A stretch of DNA of 64,000 nucleotides from Butyrivibrio sp. X503. Its GTDB lineage: Bacteria; Bacillota; Clostridia; Lachnospirales; Lachnospiraceae. Both the position numbers and the translations under genes were made by a program. Shown in pieces: positions 16,405 through 23,947 of this stretch (within the stretch, counting starts at the first letter, position 1; each line of letters starts with the position of its first letter). The DNA is taken from NCBI RefSeq assembly GCF_003625475.1, contig NZ_RAIQ01000003.1, positions 186,001 through 250,000 on the forward strand, in the 5' to 3' direction. Under the pieces are notes generated by a model that did no database searches, had not been told where the DNA came from, and worked only from the letters and a program-made list of their open reading frames with translations.

Positions 16405-16492
16405 CAGCACCAGCAACTGGCTGTCTTTCACTTATGTGATTAAGACCCTTTAGCTTTGCGTCACCATCTTTCGATGGCTTTGCCCTTTAAAC
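16405..16492 (-). ncRNA. c-di-GMP-I (GEMM-I) riboswitch
   Basis: On the minus strand the segment carries the GEMM-I landmarks in order: AAAGGGCAAAGCC, a hairpin capped by a GAAA tetraloop (CCATC-GAAA-GATGG), the highly conserved GACGCAAAGC, GGGTCTTA, and AAGACAGCCAGTTGCTGG with the tetraloop-receptor and second hairpin. GEMM-I aptamers bind cyclic di-GMP. It lies about 240 bases ahead of the coiled-coil/signal peptidase/pilus operon with two terminators in between. Whether the ligand turns the operon on or off cannot be read with certainty. Confidence 0.95.
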
Positions 16493-16785
16493 GCTTAGTT
16501 TTCTCCCTGGAACAATTTCTAAAAAAATATATAGGTTGATTATCAATATAAACCATCGGACACAAAAAAACAACTACTTTTTCACAGAAAGTTCACAGTT
16601 TTTATTCATAACGCTCGCAAACTCAGTAAACATCAGTGATACAAAATTTCAAAAATTTTTCAATTTTCTTTCAGTTTCCGTTAAAAAACATCAACATGAC
16701 GATTTTAAGCTGTTTTTCGAGGTATGATCATCCTCTTTTTTTATAATGATTTTATCAAAATCGACTAAAGACGAGCCAAAAAAAG
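16493..16785. other. AT-rich intergenic region without a gene
   Basis: About 290 very AT-rich bases separate the riboswitch from the flgE terminator. The pilus promoter should be here. The only candidate I see is TTGATA and TTTAGA spaced by 17 near 16500-16550 on the minus strand, which is weak. No coding frame with a ribosome-binding site is visible. Confidence 0.5.
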
Positions 16786-16831
16786 CACAAAAAAACAGCC
16801 ACCTTGGAAATTTTGTTTCAAAGTGACTGTT
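16786..16831 (-). terminator. Terminator of the flagellar hook gene
   Basis: AACAGxCAC and GTGxCTGTT arms (16794-16802 with 16823-16831) plus an inner TTGAAA-type stem are followed on the minus strand by seven or more T. It lies 24 bases after the flgE stop. Confidence 0.88.
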
Positions 16832-16854
16832 ATAAGTTTCGATTATATTATCAA

Positions 16855-18183
16855 TTATCTCTTAAGCTGCTTCAATATCTGGAGCATCTCATCAGATGTG
16901 ATGATCACTTTACTGTTAGCCTGGAATCCACGCTGTGTTGTGATCATGTCGGTGAACTCTTTTGCAAGGTCAACGTTACTTGACTCCAAAACTCCTGCCG
17001 TCATGTATCCGCCGTCATAGGTGATATCCATGATCATTGCTTCTCCGGAGTTAAGTGACTGAGCGTAGAGATTGTCTCCGACCTTCTCAAGTCCCATAGC
17101 ATTGTTGAACTCAGCTACCGCAACCTGCGCAATCTTAACGGTCTGACCGTTTGAATACTTGGCGAATATAGATCCGTTATCAGTAACTGAAAGTCCTGTC
17201 ATGGTGCCGTTTGCGTATCCCTGATTAAGTCCCTGTGTATCACCTCTGTATCCGTAGAATGAAGAAGTGTGGTTGCCGTTGAGGCTGGCAAAATTGGATG
17301 TGTTTGTGAAGTCAACATCGATAGGGCCTATCATTCCGGCCTGTCCGCCAAACTCCATATGAACCATTCCGTTTGCGGAACCACCGGCGCTTACAAGTCT
17401 TCCTGTGTTCTTGCTGTAAACAAGATCAAAGCTGCTGTTGGTTGTATTTGTTATAAGGTTTCCGTTTGAATCCTGAATTGACTTAAGTGAAAGATTAAAT
17501 GTGTTGTCAGCATCATCTCCGCCGTCAGTGAGACTGTATTTAAGAGTATAAATCTCACCGTCTCTTCCGAAAACTTCAAGTCTTAGGGTCTTGCCTTCAT
17601 CACTACTAAGCTCATGATCGAGACTGTCTATGTTTCCTCTGAAATACGAAGCGGATGTAGCCGTTCCGTCTATAGTCATTGTATCGTCGGATATAAGCTT
17701 TAAGTTTGTGAGATTAACGTTGCCGCCTCTGGGAATATTTCCGTCTCCCATGATACCGAGAACATAGAATCCGTTGTTCTGAGTAACGAGACTTCCTTCA
17801 GCGTCAATCGTGAAAGCACCGTCCCTGCTGAAATTACGTGTTGCAGGATCTGTGCTCGCATCAGAAGAAACCACGAAAAACGAATCTCCCGTGATCATAA
17901 GGTCGAATGCATTTCCTGTTGTCTGCATTGAACCTGACTTAGATATATTGGTGTATATTGATGCAACCTTATTTCCGTATCCCAGCTGAGAAACATTGGT
18001 TGTAGCGGTGGTATCACCGGATCCCGTGCCGTTCCTTACTGTCTGATAAAAGATATCCGCAAAACCGGTTGCCTGTGATTTATAAGCAGTTGTATTTACA
18101 TTGGCGATGTTATTACCTATAACATCCATCTCAAGTTGGTGAGTTGTAAGACCGGCCACACCTGACCAAAGCGATCTCATCAT
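16855..18183 (-). CDS. flgE: Flagellar hook protein FlgE
   Basis: The 442-residue protein has the flagellar rod/hook N-terminus (MMRSLWSGVAGLTTHQLEMDVIGNNIANVNT) and the matching C-terminal motif (ITTQRGFQANSKVIITSDEMLQILKQL). Length and a large variable middle domain fit the hook protein FlgE rather than the 260-residue rod proteins FlgF/FlgG. It is monocistronic with its own terminator, not in the usual fla/che operon, so it may be a second copy or a separately controlled late gene. CGGAGG lies 10 bases upstream. A sigma-D-like promoter precedes it. Confidence 0.9.
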   Translation of the reverse strand: MMRSLWSGVAGLTTHQLEMDVIGNNIANVNTTAYKSQATGFADIFYQTVRNGTGSGDTTATTNVSQLGYGNKVASIYTNISKSGSMQTTGNAFDLMITGDSFFVVSSDASTDPATRNFSRDGAFTIDAEGSLVTQNNGFYVLGIMGDGNIPRGGNVNLTNLKLISDDTMTIDGTATSASYFRGNIDSLDHELSSDEGKTLRLEVFGRDGEIYTLKYSLTDGGDDADNTFNLSLKSIQDSNGNLITNTTNSSFDLVYSKNTGRLVSAGGSANGMVHMEFGGQAGMIGPIDVDFTNTSNFASLNGNHTSSFYGYRGDTQGLNQGYANGTMTGLSVTDNGSIFAKYSNGQTVKIAQVAVAEFNNAMGLEKVGDNLYAQSLNSGEAMIMDITYDGGYMTAGVLESSNVDLAKEFTDMITTQRGFQANSKVIITSDEMLQILKQLKR

Positions 18184-18201
18184 AAAGCATTTACCTCCGA
18201 A

Positions 18202-18242
18202 GAGAAAAAAAGGAAATAGCTACACTACTTGCTATTTCCTTT
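18202..18242 (-). terminator. Terminator of cysE, partly inside the flgE leader
   Basis: AAAGGAAATAGC and GCTATTTCCTTT (18209-18220 with 18231-18242) form a perfect 12-base stem followed on the minus strand by six T. It ends the serine acetyltransferase transcript. Its U-run is only about 20 bases before the flgE start codon, and the flgE promoter lies on its upstream side. Confidence 0.88.
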
Positions 18243-18269
18243 ATCGGACGTTTTCTTATTTTTCTTTAG
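18241..18269 (-). promoter_or_regulatory. Sigma-D (sigma-28)-type promoter of flgE
   Basis: On the minus strand CTAAA (18269-18265) is followed by 16 bases and TCCGATAA (18248-18241), close to the flagellar sigma consensus TAAA-N15-GCCGATAT. Transcription would begin about 7 bases further, inside the left arm of the cysE terminator, so the message made from here could not form the full hairpin. Confidence 0.7.
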
Positions 18270-18302
18270 AGCTTTTTGTAAAAAAATTCAGAAATATTTT
18301 TA

Positions 18303-19202
18303 TCAGTTATTTTTCATGCTGACTCTGCTTGCTGCGGGAACAGAAGACGTGATAAACGCATTAGCTCCGATAACGGAACCTTTGCCGATAACGGTCTCTC
18401 CTCCAAGGATTGAAGCACCTGAATAAATGGTAACGTCATCCTCGATAGTGGGATGTCTCTTGCTGCCCTTAAGCGCCTGTCCGCCTCTTGTCGAAAGACC
18501 TCCGATGGTAACGCCCTGATAAATCTTGACGTGCTCACCGATTATCGAAGTCTCACCTATAACAATACCCGTGCCGTGATCTATCATAAGATACTTGCCC
18601 ATCGTAGCTCCGGGATGAATATCGATACCTGTCTTGGAATGAGCATACTCAGTCATTATTCTGGGAATAAGCGGCACCTTAAGAAGATACAGCTCATGAG
18701 CTATCCTGCTGACAGTCGTTGCAAAAAGCCCCGGATAAGAAAGGATTATCTCCTCCTTGCTGTATGCGGCGGGGTCTCCGTCGTAGCAAGCCTGAACGTC
18801 TGTATCCACATATTCTCTGATCTTGGGAATATGCTTAAAAAACTCATGCGTAATGCGTCTTGCGCCGCAATCAAGCGTCTCCTCCGAAGTCTCCTCATAA
18901 TCCTCACTGTGTCTGAACGCGATCGCGATCTGCTTCTGAAGATTATAGATGACATCCTCAATTACAATGGAAATCCTGTTGTTGTCATTGTAGCTCTTGT
19001 ATACCTTGTCCCTGTAATATCCGGGATAGATAATTCTAATGAGCTTGATAACGATATCTTTTACCGCGTCTCTGTCGGGCTGATTAAAGATATCCATCTT
19101 GTCGATATCTCTGCCCTTCTCATAGTCTGTAAGTATCAGATCCACGATATCTTTTATCTCGTTCTTAATGGAGTTCTTGTTATCATCGTATTTGTAATCC
19201 AT
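18303..19202 (-). CDS. cysE: Serine O-acetyltransferase (long clostridial form)
   Basis: The enzyme acetylates L-serine with acetyl-CoA, the first step of cysteine synthesis. The 299-residue protein has an all-helical N-terminal domain and a C-terminal left-handed beta helix with hexapeptide repeats (IDIHPGATMGKYLMIDHGTGIVIGE, VKIYQGVTIGGL). The catalytic His/Asp region MIDHGTG is intact. It is longer than the 180-220 residue Bacillus form, as in many clostridia. GAGG lies upstream of the ATG. It appears monocistronic, divergent from the dus gene. The O-acetylhomoserine sulfhydrylase at 57315 belongs to the same sulfur metabolism. Confidence 0.93.
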   Translation of the reverse strand: MDYKYDDNKNSIKNEIKDIVDLILTDYEKGRDIDKMDIFNQPDRDAVKDIVIKLIRIIYPGYYRDKVYKSYNDNNRISIVIEDVIYNLQKQIAIAFRHSEDYEETSEETLDCGARRITHEFFKHIPKIREYVDTDVQACYDGDPAAYSKEEIILSYPGLFATTVSRIAHELYLLKVPLIPRIMTEYAHSKTGIDIHPGATMGKYLMIDHGTGIVIGETSIIGEHVKIYQGVTIGGLSTRGGQALKGSKRHPTIEDDVTIYSGASILGGETVIGKGSVIGANAFITSSVPAASRVSMKNN

Positions 19203-19288
19203 GATAATACCTCATTGTTTTTTGACATCTATCTCATATAATAACATAATAACCGTGAATGAAAAGAAAAAAAGGAGAAAAACGCCTG

Positions 19289-20344
19289 ATGGCACCAACA
19301 AAGTTTTATTTTGCCCCGATGGAGGGCATCACACAATATACACTCAGAAACACTCACCGCGCTATGTTCGGCGATGAAACAGACAAGTACTATACTCCTT
19401 TTCTCTCGGCTCCGAAGACGCGCAAATTCAAGAAAAGAGAAAAGAACGACATTCTTCCCGTAAACAATGATGTCTTTCCTGATTTCACAGAAAAGGTGGT
19501 CCCCCAGATCCTTGCTAACAGCGCAGATAACTTCCTTTGGGCAGCAAAAGAGATCGCTTCTTTAGGATACAAAGAGATAAATTTAAACCTGGGTTGCCCC
19601 GTCGCAACCGTTGTAACCAAACATAAAGGCTCAGGACTGCTTGCAGATACGGATTATCTTGATGATATGCTAAAAAAGATCACGGAGGATGAACTTTTTT
19701 CCAAGACCGAAAGCGACGACGCAAGCTCTTTTCCCAAATTCTCTGTAAAAACGAGACTAGGCGTAACCGACGAATCCGAAGCCGATAAGCTGATGGAAAT
19801 ATTTGCGAAATACCCGATCAGTGAACTCACGATCCATGCAAGAGTCCAAAAGGATTTCTACCAGGGCAAGCCTAAGACGGACGCTTTCAAAAGAGCAGTT
19901 GAAATATACAGAGGAAGCGGCGGAACCGCTGATATCTGCTACAACGGAGACATAAACAGCATAGACGACTACAACAGGCTGATTGACAATATGAGCAGCC
20001 TTGGCGCAGTCGGCAACAACGATAATTCATGCGGAATAAGCGCTGTTATGATGGGCCGCGGAATGCTCAGAACCCCTGCGCTTGCAAGAGACCTTTCGAT
20101 CGGTTCACCAACTCTTTCAAAAGAGGAACTGAAACAATATCTCCAAAAACTGTACCTGGGATATGAAACTTTTATTCACGAGGACCGAAACGTCATCTTC
20201 AAGATGCTCGAGCACTGGGCCTTCATAAACAGCCATTTTGAGAACAGTGACAAGTGTTTGAAGGCAATAAGAAAGGCCAGAAGTAAAGGTGAATATCTGG
20301 CCGCAGTTAGAAACATATTTTCAACTTGTAATTTTATTGCGTAA
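19289..20344 (+). CDS. dus: tRNA-dihydrouridine synthase
   Basis: Dus enzymes reduce uridines in the tRNA D-loop using FMN. The protein starts MAPTKFYFAPMEGITQYT, with the Dus FMN-binding PMEG motif, and contains NLGCPVATVVTKHKGSGLL with the catalytic Cys, plus KTRLG and IHARVQKDFYQGK (normally HGRTRxQxYxG). The start at 19289 is preferred over the ATG at 19259 because AAGGAG lies 11 bases before it and the first ten residues of the longer form are lysine-rich and unsupported. Length 351 residues is typical. It converges with the ECF transporter gene, with 7 bases between stops. Confidence 0.9.
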   Translation: MAPTKFYFAPMEGITQYTLRNTHRAMFGDETDKYYTPFLSAPKTRKFKKREKNDILPVNNDVFPDFTEKVVPQILANSADNFLWAAKEIASLGYKEINLNLGCPVATVVTKHKGSGLLADTDYLDDMLKKITEDELFSKTESDDASSFPKFSVKTRLGVTDESEADKLMEIFAKYPISELTIHARVQKDFYQGKPKTDAFKRAVEIYRGSGGTADICYNGDINSIDDYNRLIDNMSSLGAVGNNDNSCGISAVMMGRGMLRTPALARDLSIGSPTLSKEELKQYLQKLYLGYETFIHEDRNVIFKMLEHWAFINSHFENSDKCLKAIRKARSKGEYLAAVRNIFSTCNFIA

Positions 20345-20351
20345 TAAACTA

Positions 20352-20921
20352 TCAATTCAAATAATCATCATCTTCCTTTGATTTAGATTTCACCGAATGA
20401 TCCGAATAAAGAATCAAAGGAAGAGTTCCCAATATTCCGATCACAAGAATATTCCCAAAGAAAGCAAACATTCCCTGAACAAATACCGTATCAAAGCTCT
20501 CCTTGAAAAGAAGCATATCCAGTGCCGGAGCCACAAATATCCATGCCAAGGCATTGGCAATAATCTCTACGAGAATAAAAAGAACAATATTCTTGCTCTT
20601 TGTAAAACCACCTGAACGCACAGCGAATTTATCCGCAAAAAAGCCAATTACAGCTCCGACGATGGCCTCGGACAACACCCAGCTCCACCATATCTTTGTT
20701 CCGCCAAAAATCGCATCACCGAAAGCATGTCCGCAGACTCCTACAACCGCACCTACAATCGGTCCGTATACAGCCGAGAAAAAAGCAAGAACAGCCATCC
20801 TAATGTGTAGCTCAGTATTAGGGATAAATCTCAGCGGTATTCTGGCTTTTGTAAGAACAGCGAAAAGAACGGTTCCAACCAAAATGGCAATTAATTCCTT
20901 GCGTCCGAATTTCCCTTTCAT
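20352..20921 (-). CDS. ECF transporter S-component, UPF0397-like
   Basis: The 189-residue membrane protein has five to six hydrophobic segments and the conserved pattern of UPF0397 proteins: PNTELHIRMAVLAFFSAVYGP, GHAFGDAIFGG and IWWSWVLSEAIVGA. These are substrate-binding subunits of energy-coupling-factor (vitamin/metal) transporters and need an ATPase/T-component module encoded elsewhere. No ATPase gene lies here. It is 23 bases downstream of the GGDEF/EAL gene with AGGAGG before the ATG, so they probably share a transcript. The transported compound is not known. Confidence 0.82.
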   Translation of the reverse strand: MKGKFGRKELIAILVGTVLFAVLTKARIPLRFIPNTELHIRMAVLAFFSAVYGPIVGAVVGVCGHAFGDAIFGGTKIWWSWVLSEAIVGAVIGFFADKFAVRSGGFTKSKNIVLFILVEIIANALAWIFVAPALDMLLFKESFDTVFVQGMFAFFGNILVIGILGTLPLILYSDHSVKSKSKEDDDYLN

Positions 20922-20944
20922 GCCTATTCCTCCATAAGAGCTTA

Positions 20945-22621
20945 TTAAACTCCGTCTTTGAACTTAGCCTCGAAATCTTCAACCGGCATTGGCATATCAA
21001 AGTAATAACCTTGGAACATCTCACAGCCCATTTCTTCCAAGAAATCAAGCTGTTTTTTGGTCTCCACACCCTCAGTAATAACTCCCATTCCGAGTTCATG
21101 CGCCATGTCTATCGTGAAGTTAAGGATGACTCTGGCTCTTTTATGATTCTCGGTTCTCTTAAGGAAGCCCATATCGATCTTGAGAACATCCGCCTTGATG
21201 TCTTTTAACATATTAAGCGATGAGTAGCCGCTTCCGAAATCGTCGATCTCAACAAGAAAACCGCTCTTTCTGAGATCAAGGATCAGCTTGGCGCACTTGT
21301 TCACATCGGTCGTCACCGCAGTCTCCGTGATCTCGATATTAAGTCTTGCGGGATCGATATCGTATTTCTTTACAAGCTCATCGAACTCTTTTTTGATATC
21401 AAGATAATAAATATCTTTGGGAGATACATTTACGGAAAGCGACAGCCCTTCCCACTTGGTTCCCTTCCACTTGGCAAGCTGCTCCGCCGTAAGCTCCCAG
21501 ATATACTTATCAAGCTTGTATATAAGGTCCGCTCTTTCGAGAACGCTTATAAAAACTTCCGGCTCAATAACGCCGTTCTCCGGATGTAGCCATCTGGCAA
21601 GCGCCTCCGCGCCGAATATCCTGCCGTCCGAGTAGTGCTGCGGCTGAAGATATATGCCAAATTGCTTATTTATAATGGCAAAGTCAAAACTCGACAGGAT
21701 CTCTTTTTCCAAAAGAGCATTGATGAGCATGTCATCGTTGTACCAAGCGACTTCGCATACATTGTCTCTCTTAATGGTCTTACATGCCATGTAGGCTCTG
21801 TCGCACATAAAAGATACATCCATTCTTCTGTCATGTATCTTGTAGACACCGAGCTGAACATGGATTGAATAAGTTCTGCTTGTAAGGCGGCTTGCGCGCT
21901 CCTTGATGGCTGTCTTAAACAGATTCTCGTCAAAACGGTCCTCGGGCATGCACAGCGCGAACTGATCTCCGTTGATCCTTCCGTACACATCCTCTTCTTT
22001 TACCATCTGCGACAGCATATCCGCCACATTGATGAGAATGTCGTTTCCTTTATTAAGTCCGAAAAGCTGATTGATCAGCTTGAAATCTTTGATGTTGGAA
22101 TAAACAATAACGTAGCTGCGATTGGGATCAGCTTCCTCAAGAAGCTTCTTAACGGCGGCGACAAATCCCTCTTTGTTGTAAAGCCTTGTGAGCTCATCAT
22201 GAGTTAGTCTGTACTGCTCGCCGAGATCGTTGTCCATCGACTCGGATACGTTCTGTATGACATACATACCTCCGAGAATCTTGCCGTTCTCGTTAAGTAC
22301 CTTGTATCTGACGTGATATAGTCTTTCTTTGCCGGAAGAATTATAGACTCTGCACCAGGAAGTCGTACCTTCCTCAACGCCCAGACTCCTCCTCCAAGCA
22401 TCGAAAGTATCATAAAGAATTGTGAGATTATCGATAACGCGGAACATGGTAAAAGCACGCTTGTTGGCATAAATACAACGTCCGCTTTCATTCAGAAAAA
22501 TAATGCCTTTTTCATCCTGCTGTATACCGCATGAAATGATCTGCGTAAGTTCCTCGCAAGAACTGTTTTTATCATAGTATGCTGTTGTACCAAATAAGTT
22601 TTCAGGTTTCATTTCAGTCAT
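20945..22621 (-). CDS. PAS-GGDEF-EAL protein, probable c-di-GMP phosphodiesterase
   Basis: The 558-residue cytoplasmic protein has an N-terminal PAS-like sensor (about 25-135), a GGDEF domain (about 140-295) and an EAL domain (about 305-550). The GGDEF signature is degenerate (RINGDQF instead of RxGGDEF), so cyclase activity is unlikely; it may bind GTP as a regulator. The EAL domain keeps EALARW, an intact ETAVT segment, DDFGSGYSSL and KIDMGFL, so it should hydrolyse c-di-GMP. It is 4.5 kb from the c-di-GMP riboswitch and near flgE, which fits a role in the motility-to-attachment switch. No clear ribosome-binding site precedes the ATG. Confidence 0.9.
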   Translation of the reverse strand: MTEMKPENLFGTTAYYDKNSSCEELTQIISCGIQQDEKGIIFLNESGRCIYANKRAFTMFRVIDNLTILYDTFDAWRRSLGVEEGTTSWCRVYNSSGKERLYHVRYKVLNENGKILGGMYVIQNVSESMDNDLGEQYRLTHDELTRLYNKEGFVAAVKKLLEEADPNRSYVIVYSNIKDFKLINQLFGLNKGNDILINVADMLSQMVKEEDVYGRINGDQFALCMPEDRFDENLFKTAIKERASRLTSRTYSIHVQLGVYKIHDRRMDVSFMCDRAYMACKTIKRDNVCEVAWYNDDMLINALLEKEILSSFDFAIINKQFGIYLQPQHYSDGRIFGAEALARWLHPENGVIEPEVFISVLERADLIYKLDKYIWELTAEQLAKWKGTKWEGLSLSVNVSPKDIYYLDIKKEFDELVKKYDIDPARLNIEITETAVTTDVNKCAKLILDLRKSGFLVEIDDFGSGYSSLNMLKDIKADVLKIDMGFLKRTENHKRARVILNFTIDMAHELGMGVITEGVETKKQLDFLEEMGCEMFQGYYFDMPMPVEDFEAKFKDGV

Positions 22622-22736
22622 TTATATTATTCTGTTTTTGAATTCTGTTTTTAATGTACACAACTACTGTAAGTATACCATTTCAGGGCGGTTTCTAATA
22701 GTTTTTTGTTGCTGTTTTTATGGGGAATTTTTTGGG

Positions 22737-22769
22737 TGAGACATGCCGGCAGACTCACAGCATGTCTCA
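22737..22769. repeat. Inverted repeat between EAL gene and tRNA-Pro
   Basis: TGAGACATGC and GCATGTCTCA (22737-22746 with 22760-22769) form a perfect 10-base stem with a 13-base loop. No U-run follows on either strand, so it is not a clear intrinsic terminator. Confidence 0.6.
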
Positions 22770-22780
22770 TTATTGGATAA

Positions 22781-22804
22781 TTTCGTGGCAACTTTCGTGG
22801 CAAC
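22781..22804. repeat. 12-bp perfect tandem repeat near tRNA-Pro
   Basis: TTTCGTGGCAAC occurs twice in tandem, followed by a T-run. It lies 130 bases beyond the 3' end of tRNA-Pro in otherwise featureless AT-rich DNA. Confidence 0.8.
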
Positions 22805-22864
22805 TTTTTTGATTTTTATATGATTTTTGACGATTATTTTTTAATTTTTTTCAATCACATAAAA

Positions 22865-22926
22865 CACGAAAAAGCCCAGTACACAAGCGCTTTAGAGATT
22901 GTTTTGCGCGTATGTACTGGGCTTTT
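22865..22926 (-). terminator. Terminator of tRNA-Pro
   Basis: AAAAGCCCAGTACA (22870-22883) pairs perfectly with TGTACTGGGCTTTT (22913-22926). A T-rich stretch follows on the minus strand, 8 bases after the tRNA 3' end. Confidence 0.88.
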
Positions 22927-22933
22927 GAAAAAG

Positions 22934-23006
22934 TCGGAGTGACGTGATTCGAACACGCGGCCCCTACCTCCCTAAGATAGTGCTCTACCAACTGAGCCAC
23001 ACCCCG
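22934..23006 (-). tRNA. tRNA-Pro (anticodon AGG)
   Basis: Read on the minus strand the acceptor arm CGGGGTG (23006-23000) pairs with CACTCCG (22941-22935), with discriminator A. The D-arm is GCTC/GAGC. The anticodon stem CTATC/GGTAG encloses TTAGGGA, so the anticodon is AGG with G37 as usual for proline. The T-arm loop is TTCGAAT. An A at position 34 is rare in bacterial tRNAs other than tRNA-Arg(ACG). Confidence 0.93.
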
Positions 23007-23018
23007 ACGACGTTCTCC

Positions 23019-23047
23019 ATTATATCTCGTACAAAATAGAAAAGCAA
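23019..23047 (-). promoter_or_regulatory. Promoter of tRNA-Pro
   Basis: On the minus strand TTGCTT (23047-23042), a 17-base spacer and a perfect TATAAT (23024-23019) lie 12 bases before the tRNA 5' end. Confidence 0.8.
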
Positions 23048-23146
23048 TAACTTTTTCGAGAATTTTTTCTTTTTTTTGCAAAAATCGCTATAACGTGCAT
23101 GGTTATGCTGCTCTAGCGCACTTGAACAACTATTTTTATCACTGAT

Positions 23147-23824
23147 TTATCTCTGCTCTTTGAGTCTTTGTTTTCTGGCACCGGTCACATAGTTCCAGAA
23201 TACCAAGAGAATTATGACAATCCCGCCGAAGATAAACTGTGGTTTTACTCCGAATGAAGAGGTTTCTGCGACGGGGACGCCGGGATATGTATCTCTATAT
23301 ATGAGCATACTCGTTCCCACCGTATTTGTATTTACCGACAACGTGTCAGCTTCGTTATCATAGTCCTCGTACAGTGTACAAGCACCGAATGAATCCGTCA
23401 TAAGATAATATTCTCTGTTTTCCCTGATAAGATAGAGCGGGATCTCAATCTGAAGCTCAACATTTCCCAAAAGATTATCGATAGTAAGCTCCTCTCCCGC
23501 ATCGACGCTTTTTACAGCATTTACTTCCAAGGCAATTCCTTCGCTTAGCTCACCAAAGTTTTTCGAAGCCCTTGAAACAGCAGAAACAAGCGTATCGTAT
23601 TCTTCTATTTCCTCGGGACTGTCGGACATAACAAAAGAAAAGGTGAGACTTGCATGGTCACCCTCATAGATTTCTTCGAGCTCTTTTCTCGTAAAACAGG
23701 ATTCAAGCACCTTCTCATAGTCTCCAAATCTGATAACGGGAGCGGGAATATCGCTCTTACTCTCAGAAATGAGCTCTACGCTCACGATGCCGTCTCCATA
23801 GGTAATCTGGGTGGTCTCGCGCAT
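23147..23824 (-). CDS. Unknown protein with one C-terminal membrane segment
   Basis: I do not recognise this 225-residue protein. A perfect GGAGG 5 bases before the ATG at 23824 supports the start, so it truly lacks a signal peptide. About 185 acidic, beta-rich residues are followed by one hydrophobic segment (FIFGGIVIILLVFWNYV) and a basic end (TGARKQRLKEQR), i.e. a tail-anchored layout. It is isolated between tRNA-Pro and the sugar-binding lipoprotein, transcribed in the same direction as both. Confidence 0.7.
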   Translation of the reverse strand: MRETTQITYGDGIVSVELISESKSDIPAPVIRFGDYEKVLESCFTRKELEEIYEGDHASLTFSFVMSDSPEEIEEYDTLVSAVSRASKNFGELSEGIALEVNAVKSVDAGEELTIDNLLGNVELQIEIPLYLIRENREYYLMTDSFGACTLYEDYDNEADTLSVNTNTVGTSMLIYRDTYPGVPVAETSSFGVKPQFIFGGIVIILLVFWNYVTGARKQRLKEQR

Positions 23825-23947
23825 ATTACCTCCGCTTGGAAAAGAATCGCCAACGCTTCAAATGCTTCTTCATCTTTAGGTGTATTAATATTTTACTATA
23901 AAGCCATTTTCTTTTTTCTTAAAAGAGTATAAAAAGAAAACCTTGCA

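Noticed and set aside
22737-23006. Prophage or integrated element at tRNA-Pro
   Set aside because: No integrase, phage gene or matching att repeat of the tRNA 3' end is visible in the window.
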